Assembly (NCBI GenBank): GCA_031267775.1
Contig: JAIRYL010000036.1
Span: forward strand, 1 to 5,526
Reading direction: 5' to 3'
From: Tannerellaceae bacterium
GTDB lineage: Bacteria; Bacteroidota; Bacteroidia; Bacteroidales; Tannerellaceae
Length of the DNA stretch: 5,526 nucleotides
The position numbers and the translations under genes were made by a program. The notes beneath the pieces are model-generated. The model was not told where the DNA came from. It searched no databases and saw nothing but the letters and a program-made list of their open reading frames with translations. Below are positions 1 through 5,526 of the stretch, in pieces; position 1 is the first letter of the stretch; every line of letters begins with the position of its first letter.

Positions 1-166
1 AACTGGGAAGAGCGCTTAATGCAATGTAAGTACCTAAAGCATCAGGGTTTTTCTTCATTGCTCCTACCACTGTGTTACCACAAATTGTTACACCAAATGA
101 ACTACCAATAAATGACAATCCGGTCATAAATCCGATTCCGATGTAAGCTAATAAAATTGGTTCCAT
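1..166 (-). CDS. ntpK: V-type ATPase subunit K (proteolipid/c-ring subunit), 3' end cut by window
   Basis: This is the start of the membrane rotor-ring subunit, which carries H+ or Na+ across the membrane against subunit I. I translated it by hand: 55 codons are visible, beginning MEPILLAYIGIGFMTG and ending YIALSALPS, and the frame stays open to the window edge. A glycine-rich first transmembrane helix spans about residues 4-28 (GIGFMTGLSFIGSSFG). A short cytoplasmic loop holding KKNPDALG follows at about 38-45, and the second helix then begins. This hairpin with small residues and a KKNP-type loop is typical of K/c subunits; bacterial V-type K proteins are usually about 140-160 residues with two hairpins, so about two thirds is missing, including the ion-binding glutamate of the second hairpin. 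It lies 41 nt after the stop of subunit I, the expected order in this ATPase branch. G+C of the visible part is 63 of 166 bases (38%). Family assignment is firm; ion specificity is not visible. Confidence 0.93.
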   Translation of the reverse strand, partial: MEPILLAYIGIGFMTGLSFIGSSFGVTICGNTVVGAMKKNPDALGTYIALSALPS

Positions 167-207
167 AATTAATTTGTTTTTAAATTATTTAATTATTAAT
201 TTTTCTT
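167..207 (-). promoter_or_regulatory. A/T-only-like leader before ntpK, probable translation-initiation region
   Basis: This is the only gap above 8 nt in the operon. Of its 41 bases, 39 are A or T, and no Shine-Dalgarno-like GGAG or AGGA is present. On the coding strand it reads as runs of A and T ending AAATTAATT just before the ATG. I see no G/C-rich hairpin that could be a terminator and no Bacteroides-type TAnnTTTG promoter element. The likeliest role is an unstructured ribosome-entry region that raises translation of K, which is needed in several copies per complex. That function is inferred from base composition and position only. Confidence 0.5.
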
Positions 208-2028
208 TTATGCTTTTTTGAAAGGAACAAACGCTTTGCTGCCACCTTCAAATTCAGAGTTTTTAAAATATTCTACAAATATCAGACGAATAGGATGTAC
301 TAAAGAACTGATCATACAAAGTCCAAAGTTCAATCCGTGTCCTACCAGCAATATTAATAACATGACAATAAAATGGGCGACTCCCGGCAGATTCGCCGTC
401 ATCGACACAGCCAACGAATTAAATACGCCTCCTAAAATAGAGCCTGTAAGTCCTACGGCAAAAAGTCGTATATAAGAAAGCGTATCGCCCAGCAAACCGA
501 ACACGATGTTATATGCATTCCAAAGTCCGGATCCGAAATTGATGAATAGATTCTTCCCCGGAGAATTGTAAAAGAGAACGATCAGTAATCCCAGCGCCGC
601 TATGCCATATAAAGTATAGACGGCCAAATCAGGCAGATGTACATTCAATGCCGGCAACCCGAACACACAAAGCAAAGAGGCTATAACGAATACCCATGCA
701 AAAGGAGCTATACTGTATTTTGTTCCCCTCTGAATCTTCGTTTTATAAGCGCCAATAGCTTTTCCAAACAAAATATGGGTAATACCTATGATGACAGAAA
801 GTACCATCAGGTTGTCGCTGCTTAAAAAATAATCCTTTACAGCATGGAAGGCGGGTATATCAACCAACGCTATTCCAAGGAACGAACCGGTTAACGCTCC
901 TACAACAATTGTCATTCCGCCTAACCATTGAAACAAGGAAAGGAATGGTTTTACGTCTGAAGACACTTTTTTCTTTAAGAAAGTACAAAGCAATAAGATA
1001 ATCAAACCATATCCTCCGTCTCCAAAGCAGAGGCCGAAGAACAACATAAAGAAAGGAGCAAAAAGCGGCGTCGGGTCTAATTCTGCATAATTGGGAAGCG
1101 AGTACATTTTAGTAATCGGTTCAAACAAACGGCTATATTTATTATTTTTTAGTTTGACAGGCGTCTTATCGCCGTCTTCTATCTCTTCCTGGCGGAAGAA
1201 ATAGCCCTGTTTATCCAGTTCTTCTTCCAATGTCGCCGCCTTGTCGTCGGTTGTCCATCCTTCTAAAAACATAAGCTTATCGCCGGCCTGTTTGTCTGTT
1301 TGAACAATTGCATGAGCCAGATTAAATTCGTCCTGCAGGTTTTTATCCAATTCGCCTAACGTATGATACTCTTCGACGGCCATTGCGGTTAATTGTTCAT
1401 CCAATTGTTTCAAATCCAGGTTCAACTGGTCGTATCGCGCCTGAAGTTTTGTCAGTCCGCGATCCGGCATTTTAGGACGTTCGGCGTCAATATCCAGTAC
1501 CGTTCCCTCTTTTGTAATGGTAATAAAATATGTAACCGACTGGAAATTATTAATAAGAATGGCATTGTATGTATCAACCCATTCCGGCTCAAACCTGGAA
1601 GTAGGACAGGTAAAGAAGGAAACTATATATCCGGCTTTTTTCAGATACTTGATATTGGTATAGTTGAAATCGCCCCATAACTCCATATAAGACATATCTT
1701 TCTGCAGCGACTGTTTTTGCGCTTGCAACTGGGTTATTTTGTCATCCAGTCCTTCAATCTTTTCAAGCAACGCCAATCCTTCTTCTTTGGTTATCTGACG
1801 GGGAGGCGATAAAACAACCTTTTTCTCCCTGCTATGCCGTGTTTTAAATGAATGTAATATGGATGAAACTCTTTTACGTTCAGACGCTATCTCTTGCAAT
1901 CCGGCATGATCCGTAACAGACTTCGTTTCTTTTATGTGAACGACTCCCAACTCGCGAAGCGTGGAAAGAAACCGATCGTATTCCCGATGAAACACCATAA
2001 AGGCATATTTCCTCATTTTAACTATCAT
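208..2028 (-). CDS. ntpI: V-type ATPase subunit I (membrane stator subunit, a-subunit homologue)
   Basis: Subunit I forms the two ion half-channels next to the K ring and anchors the peripheral stalks. The 606-residue protein has the usual two-part layout. Residues 1 to about 315 are soluble and start MIVKMRKYAFMVF, with helical, coiled-coil-like stretches at about 80-115 and 190-235. From about 322 on there are roughly eight hydrophobic segments, opening with PLFAPFFMLFFGLCFGDGGYG, the family signature. Further membrane stretches lie near 369-388, 407-426, 441-461, 469-487, 502-540 and 550-582. Arg521 in DTLSYIRLFAVGL and Arg581 in SSLVHPIRLIFVEYF match the two channel arginines of this family (yeast Vph1 Arg735 and Arg799). 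The start at 2028 is preferred over the Met at codon 5 because AGAGGAG lies 8 nt upstream and the ATGA overlap with D is typical of coupled genes. Length is at the short end for the family and the protein looks intact. Confidence 0.96.
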   Translation of the reverse strand: MIVKMRKYAFMVFHREYDRFLSTLRELGVVHIKETKSVTDHAGLQEIASERKRVSSILHSFKTRHSREKKVVLSPPRQITKEEGLALLEKIEGLDDKITQLQAQKQSLQKDMSYMELWGDFNYTNIKYLKKAGYIVSFFTCPTSRFEPEWVDTYNAILINNFQSVTYFITITKEGTVLDIDAERPKMPDRGLTKLQARYDQLNLDLKQLDEQLTAMAVEEYHTLGELDKNLQDEFNLAHAIVQTDKQAGDKLMFLEGWTTDDKAATLEEELDKQGYFFRQEEIEDGDKTPVKLKNNKYSRLFEPITKMYSLPNYAELDPTPLFAPFFMLFFGLCFGDGGYGLIILLLCTFLKKKVSSDVKPFLSLFQWLGGMTIVVGALTGSFLGIALVDIPAFHAVKDYFLSSDNLMVLSVIIGITHILFGKAIGAYKTKIQRGTKYSIAPFAWVFVIASLLCVFGLPALNVHLPDLAVYTLYGIAALGLLIVLFYNSPGKNLFINFGSGLWNAYNIVFGLLGDTLSYIRLFAVGLTGSILGGVFNSLAVSMTANLPGVAHFIVMLLILLVGHGLNFGLCMISSLVHPIRLIFVEYFKNSEFEGGSKAFVPFKKA

Positions 2029-2043
2029 GATTCTGTCTCCTCT
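2025..2043 (-). promoter_or_regulatory. Shine-Dalgarno site and ATGA stop/start overlap between ntpD and ntpI
   Basis: On the minus strand AGAGGAG occupies 2043 to 2037, then 8 nt, then the ATG of ntpI at 2028. The TGA of ntpD (2027 to 2025) shares bases with that ATG, giving ATGA. The ribosome-binding site is coded inside the last codons of D (the EETES tail). This fixes the start of I and suggests that translation of I is coupled to termination of D. The starts of B, D and K lack a comparable site at normal spacing. Confidence 0.75.
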
Positions 2044-2639
2044 TTTACTTTACGTTTCTCCTGATTAGCCCTCATGATCTTTTGCGACGATTTGGAAAGA
2101 CTTTCTTCGTCTTCCATAAACCGTTTCACCTTTCGGATCGCATCTTTATATCCCGGAATCTGTACTTTCTCAAAAAGATTTACTTTCTGAGTTGTTTTTT
2201 TCCTTGCATGTTCTAATAACTCCAGCTTCATTCTTGAAAATTCCACTTCAATACCGGCACGCGCCAATTCTTTCAACAACTCGATACCGTCGGTTGTCCA
2301 TGCAGGCGTGTTAAACAGGCTATAATGCTGTATTTCAAATTTAATATCATCAAGAACGGGGACGACAACGCCGGCAATTTTCTTTGTAAAAAGAGATACG
2401 TCTTGTACCTTTATCAGGCTGGGAGTAAACTCATTCCACAAAGCCGCCATATTTTCGTAACTCTGAACCTGTTCCTCAAGCTGAAGTTCCAACTTTTTTA
2501 CTTCGTCTTTCGTTCGCTTTACCTCCAAGCGTAATGCGCTCTCTTTACTCTTAATGGTAGGTAAAGAACGTTCGCGCATCTTCAGTTGCTTTTCTAATTG
2601 CTGAAGTGAAGTTTTATTGTATTGAAACTTTATCGCCAT
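2025..2639 (-). CDS. ntpD: V-type ATPase subunit D (central rotor shaft)
   Basis: Subunit D is the central shaft that turns inside the A3B3 head and links catalysis to the K ring, like gamma in F-type ATPases. The 204-residue protein has a long N-terminal helix rich in Lys, Glu and Leu (about 8-65, NKTSLQQLEKQLKMRERSL onward), a less charged globular middle (about 75-125), and a C-terminal helix from about 125 to the end that would pair with the first as a coiled coil. The strongest family mark is KVNLFEKVQIPGYKDAIRKV at about 152-171, matching the conserved VNALEKVLIP segment of D subunits. The C-terminus (KIMRANQEKRK) is strongly basic. Length is normal for the family (about 200-220). It starts 7 nt after the stop of B; a GGGAG sits 13 nt before the ATG, rather far for a working ribosome site. 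Its end overlaps the start of I by 4 nt. No damage seen. Confidence 0.94.
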   Translation of the reverse strand: MAIKFQYNKTSLQQLEKQLKMRERSLPTIKSKESALRLEVKRTKDEVKKLELQLEEQVQSYENMAALWNEFTPSLIKVQDVSLFTKKIAGVVVPVLDDIKFEIQHYSLFNTPAWTTDGIELLKELARAGIEVEFSRMKLELLEHARKKTTQKVNLFEKVQIPGYKDAIRKVKRFMEDEESLSKSSQKIMRANQEKRKVKEETES

Positions 2640-2646
2640 AATTTTT

Positions 2647-3966
2647 TTATTTCTCCCAGTATTTATCTACAAATTCCTGCTTGATATTTACTTCTGCCGG
2701 AGTAAAGTATCTGGCAAATAAATCCCAGGCAACGTCGAGCATTTCGGTTGTATCGAGGTTTACGTCAATCGCTAATAACTTTTCGGAATAATCTTTGGCA
2801 AACGCTAATGTACGATTATCATAATCGGTTAAGTCGAAGCCATTTTCCAGTTTTGTTTTTGCATTGGCGGCGTCGGCGTATAAACGTACGGCTGCATTCA
2901 TGACTTGCGGATGGTCGTCGCGCGTTTTTTTACCTATTACCAATTGTTTCAAACGAGACAGGCTTCGGAACGGGTCTACAATAACCTTACCTACGTCGCT
3001 ATCTTTACGCAAATACAACTGTCCTTCTGTGATGTAACCCGTATTGTCCGGCACGGCATGCGTGATATCGCCTCCCGACAAGGTAGTTACGGCGATTATC
3101 GTAATAGAACCTCCATCGGGGAACTGTACGGCCTTTTCGTATATCTTGGCCAAATCCGAGTAAATTGAACCGGGCATTGAATCTTTTGAAGGAATCTGGT
3201 CCATACGGTTTGATACAATGGCCAAGGCGTCGGCATAGTTTGTCATGTCTGTAAGAAGAACGAGGACTTTCTCATTTTTCTGCACGGCAAAATATTCGGC
3301 AGCCGTAAGCGCCATATCCGGAATCAGCAAGCGTTCTACGGAAGGATTTTCTGTTGTATTGATGAAACTCACAATACGGTCTAACGCCCCCGCGTTGCTG
3401 AATGTATTTTTAAAGAACAGGTAATCGTCATTCGTCATACCCATACCTCCCAAGATAATCTTGTCGGACTGGGCGCGTAAGGCTACCATAGCCATTACCT
3501 GGTTGAACGGCTGGTCGGGGTCGGCAAAGAAAGGAATTTTCTGGCCTGTTACCAATGTATTATTTAAGTCTATGCCCGCAATACCGGTAGCAATTAATTC
3601 CGAAGGTTGTTCGCGACGTACCGGATTGACGGAAGGCCCTCCGATTTCTATTTCCTGACCTTCCGGTACGGGTCCCCCGTCGAGCGGTTCGCCATAAGCG
3701 TTGAAGAATCGCCCGGCTAACTGGACGCCTACTTTTAATGCAGGCGCTTTTCCCATGAACACAACTTCGGCGTTGGTAGGAATACCTTCCGTACCGGAGA
3801 ATACCTGTAAGGTAACTTCGTCTCCGCTAATTCTTACCACCTGGGCCAGCTTGCCGTTTACCGAAGCCAGCTCGTCATACCCTACTCCCGTTGCTTTCAG
3901 CGAACAGGTAGCTTTTGTAATCTGGGTAATCTTTGTATATATTTTTTGAAATGCTTTTGTTGCCAT
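2647..3966 (-). CDS. ntpB: V-type ATPase subunit B (non-catalytic head subunit)
   Basis: Subunit B alternates with A in the A3B3 head and completes the nucleotide sites at the interface without being the main catalytic subunit. The 439-residue protein has an N-terminal beta-barrel part (about 8-75), a central RecA-like domain (about 120-345) and a helical C-terminal part. At the place of a P-loop it reads GQKIPFFADPDQPFNQ (141-156), which lacks the GxxxxGKT pattern, as expected for B. Family marks are VLVLLTDMTNYADAL (234-248), PGSIYSDLAKIYEKA (265-279), HAVPDNTGYITEGQ (303-316) and DPFRSLSRLKQLV (331-343). Arg338 of SLSRL is the likely arginine finger reaching into the site on A. The protein is slightly shorter than Thermus or archaeal B (about 460) but normal for the chlamydial/spirochaete/Bacteroidota branch. 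It lies 8 nt after A and 7 nt before D, so all are very likely on one transcript. No Shine-Dalgarno site precedes its ATG. Confidence 0.97.
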   Translation of the reverse strand: MATKAFQKIYTKITQITKATCSLKATGVGYDELASVNGKLAQVVRISGDEVTLQVFSGTEGIPTNAEVVFMGKAPALKVGVQLAGRFFNAYGEPLDGGPVPEGQEIEIGGPSVNPVRREQPSELIATGIAGIDLNNTLVTGQKIPFFADPDQPFNQVMAMVALRAQSDKIILGGMGMTNDDYLFFKNTFSNAGALDRIVSFINTTENPSVERLLIPDMALTAAEYFAVQKNEKVLVLLTDMTNYADALAIVSNRMDQIPSKDSMPGSIYSDLAKIYEKAVQFPDGGSITIIAVTTLSGGDITHAVPDNTGYITEGQLYLRKDSDVGKVIVDPFRSLSRLKQLVIGKKTRDDHPQVMNAAVRLYADAANAKTKLENGFDLTDYDNRTLAFAKDYSEKLLAIDVNLDTTEMLDVAWDLFARYFTPAEVNIKQEFVDKYWEK

Positions 3967-3974
3967 AACTTTTA

Positions 3975-5526
3975 TTAATTTTCGCTCTTCTCATTTAACA
4001 GCTCGTCTAATTGCTTATTGAACTTTTCAAACGACTCGCTCTTATATTGGGAATAGTTCATCTGCTTAAAGACATTTATCATATTCTTGAAGTAGTCCAT
4101 TACCTCCGTAAAGGCGTCGAATTTAAATTCCGTATGGCAAATAGTAACTACTCTGTCTAACATAAATTCCTGACGTTCCAGAGAGGTAACCGCATCGACG
4201 TCGTCAAAAGCATCCTGCTGCAGGATTACAAAGTCTATCAGTTCCGACTTCCAGAACGTAACGTGATATTCAACAGGCACGCCATCGTCGCCAAGTATAT
4301 TAATCTGTTCTGAAATTTCTTTACCGCGCAACATACGGGTTTTTATTTCATTTACCTTGCCAATCCAGGTAGAAGAGATATGTTTGGATATATAATCCTG
4401 AAATTCGGGATACTCCAGGTATTTTGAATAACTGTCGATGGGATTAACGGCAGGATAGCGTTTCTTGTCGGCACGCTCTTGTTCTAATGCATAGAAACAG
4501 CGGGCTACCTTTTTGGTGTTTTCGGTTACCGGCTCTTTCAGGTTACCGCCGGCGGGCGATACGGTGCCGATAAAGGTTACCGAACCGGACGAACCATTGT
4601 GAAGTTCCACATAACCGGCGCGCGCATAGAAGTTGGCAATAATAGCCGAGAGATCCATCGGGAAAGCATCCGGGCCGGGCAGTTCTTCCAGCCGGTTGGA
4701 CATTTCGCGCAGCGCCTGCGCCCAGCGGGAAGTAGAGTCGGCCATCAAAAGGACTTTCAAACCCATGCTGCGATAATATTCGGAGATTGTCATGGCCGTA
4801 TAAACCGACGCTTCGCGAGCCGCCACAGGCATGTTTGACGTATTAGCGATGATGATGGTGCGCTCCATCAGCTTGCGGCCGGTATGCGGGTCGACCAAAT
4901 GAGGAAATTCGGCAAAGATTTCCACTACCTCGTTTGCACGTTCGCCGCAGGCGGCAACGATTACAATATCAGCTTCGGCCTGTTTGGAAATAGCATGTTG
5001 CAGCACGGTTTTGCCGGTGCCAAACGGTCCCGGTATAAATCCGGTTCCCCCTTCTACTATCGGATTGAGCGTATCGATCGTACGAACGCCCGTTTCCAAT
5101 AATTTATACGGACGCGGTTTTTCTTTGTAACAGGTAATAGCTTTCTTCACAGGCCATTTCTGCATCATGGTTACTTCGGCGTCCTCTCCTTTTTCGCTGG
5201 TAAGGACGGCTATTTTATCTTTTATGGTATATTGTCCCGCAGGCGCTATACTTTTTACCGTATACGTTCCTTCAAATACAAATGGCGTCATGATCTTATG
5301 CGGCTGATGATTTTCGTCCACTTCGCCCAGCCAGTCGCCGGCTTTTACCTTATCTCCAACCTTGGCTAAAGGTTTAAAAGTCCAGTCTTTTTCCAAATCC
5401 AGCGGGAATGTATATTCGCCGCGTATCAGAAAAACGCCCGTCATCTTATTCAGATCATTCTGCAACCCGTCATAATTTCGCGAGAGCATGCCCGGCCCCA
5501 ATGTTACTTCCAACATGTGCCCCATA
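3975..5526 (-). CDS. ntpA: V-type ATPase subunit A (catalytic), N-terminus cut by window
   Basis: Subunit A hydrolyses or makes ATP in the head of the rotary ATPase (EC 7.1.2.2 or, for Na+ enzymes, 7.2.2.1). The visible 516 residues begin within the N-terminal domain: LGPGMLSRNYDGLQ at 9-22 is normally near residue 75 of the full protein, so about 65-70 residues lie outside the window. The Met coded at 5525 is therefore probably internal; base 5526 belongs to the preceding codon. The non-homologous (bulge) region unique to A-type catalytic subunits covers about 42-108. The Walker A motif GPFGTGKT is at 166-173 (bases 5030 to 5007), the catalytic glutamate is Glu195 in CGERA (193-197), and the Walker B-like strand with MADSTSRWAQA is at 261-271. 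TVSPAGGNLKEPVTE (321-335) and the C-terminal DGVPVEYHVTFWKSELIDF (414-432) are further family marks. Ala follows GER where Thermus and archaeal A have Gly, a trait of this bacterial branch. All catalytic residues are present. It is followed 8 nt later by B. Confidence 0.97.
   Translation of the reverse strand, partial: MGHMLEVTLGPGMLSRNYDGLQNDLNKMTGVFLIRGEYTFPLDLEKDWTFKPLAKVGDKVKAGDWLGEVDENHQPHKIMTPFVFEGTYTVKSIAPAGQYTIKDKIAVLTSEKGEDAEVTMMQKWPVKKAITCYKEKPRPYKLLETGVRTIDTLNPIVEGGTGFIPGPFGTGKTVLQHAISKQAEADIVIVAACGERANEVVEIFAEFPHLVDPHTGRKLMERTIIIANTSNMPVAAREASVYTAMTISEYYRSMGLKVLLMADSTSRWAQALREMSNRLEELPGPDAFPMDLSAIIANFYARAGYVELHNGSSGSVTFIGTVSPAGGNLKEPVTENTKKVARCFYALEQERADKKRYPAVNPIDSYSKYLEYPEFQDYISKHISSTWIGKVNEIKTRMLRGKEISEQINILGDDGVPVEYHVTFWKSELIDFVILQQDAFDDVDAVTSLERQEFMLDRVVTICHTEFKFDAFTEVMDYFKNMINVFKQMNYSQYKSESFEKFNKQLDELLNEKSEN

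Noticed and set aside
167..207. Possible terminator or promoter between I and K
   Set aside because: The A/T stretches include short self-complementary runs such as AATTAATT, but they would form only very weak stems, without a G/C stem followed by a U-run. No TAnnTTTG-type element with an upstream TTTG was seen on the minus strand. Keeping K in the same transcript is also expected from its function.
2014..2016. Alternative start of subunit I at codon 5 (MRKYAF)
   Set aside because: The upstream ATG has the Shine-Dalgarno site at 8 nt and the ATGA overlap, and MIVKM is a usual opening for this family.
2653..2657. GGGAG before the start of subunit D as a ribosome-binding site
   Set aside because: It lies 13 nt from the ATG, inside the last codons of B, beyond the usual spacing, and the codons TGG GAG encode the common WxK-type end of B, so chance is enough.
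218..5102. Plus-strand open frames of about 60-95 codons (for example 218-475, 637-825, 1393-1680, 2905-3168, 4599-4838)
   Set aside because: Each lies fully inside a conserved ATPase gene on the opposite strand, has low-complexity or patternless protein, and shows no start signal or family motif. They are shadows of the real genes.
1..5526. A defence, mobile or otherwise undescribed system hidden in the window
   Set aside because: Every base is accounted for by five ordered V-type ATPase genes with intact family motifs and very short gaps; there are no repeats, foreign-looking inserts or unexplained coding stretches.

Overview
The whole window is the middle of one operon, transcribed from the minus strand, that encodes a V/A-type (vacuolar/archaeal-type) rotary ATPase. 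In transcription order it holds catalytic subunit A (5526 to 3975, 5' end cut by the window), subunit B (3966 to 2647), central-stalk subunit D (2639 to 2025), membrane subunit I (2028 to 208) and the start of the proteolipid ring subunit K (166 to 1, 3' end cut by the window). Spacing is tight: 8 nt between A and B, 7 nt between B and D, a 4-nt ATGA overlap between D and I, and 41 nt between I and K. No stretch above 300 bases lacks a gene, and there is no sign of RNA genes, mobile elements, CRISPR or large repeats.

The proteins belong to the bacterial V-ATPase branch found in Bacteroidota, spirochaetes and Chlamydia rather than the Thermus/archaeal/Enterococcus branch. The signs are the order A-B-D-I-K, a CGERA catalytic motif in A, a short B subunit (439 aa) with an SGGDITHAVPDNTGYITEGQ segment and a DPFRSLSRLKQLV segment, and a D subunit ending in a lysine-rich coiled coil. 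Wording close to what I remember of Bacteroides-type homologues, plus the lack of Shine-Dalgarno sites before three of the four visible starts, points to a member of the Bacteroidales. This taxonomic call is inference from remembered family sequences and was not tested by a search.

How the genes work together: A and B form the hexameric head, with ATP turned over on A. D is the central shaft inside that head. K subunits form the membrane ring that carries the ion, and I is the stator half-channel that anchors the peripheral stalks. The enzyme couples ATP hydrolysis or synthesis to H+ or Na+ transport; the ion cannot be decided here because most of K is missing. The stalk genes (E and a small C-like or DUF2764-type gene in related genomes) would be expected upstream of A, outside the window.

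All complete genes look intact, and I saw no undescribed system. The points most worth a second look are fine-scale: the extremely A/T-rich leader before K, the single strong Shine-Dalgarno site placed at the D/I overlap, and the residue of K cut at the window edge, which cannot be the threonine found at the matching Na+-site position of Enterococcus NtpK.
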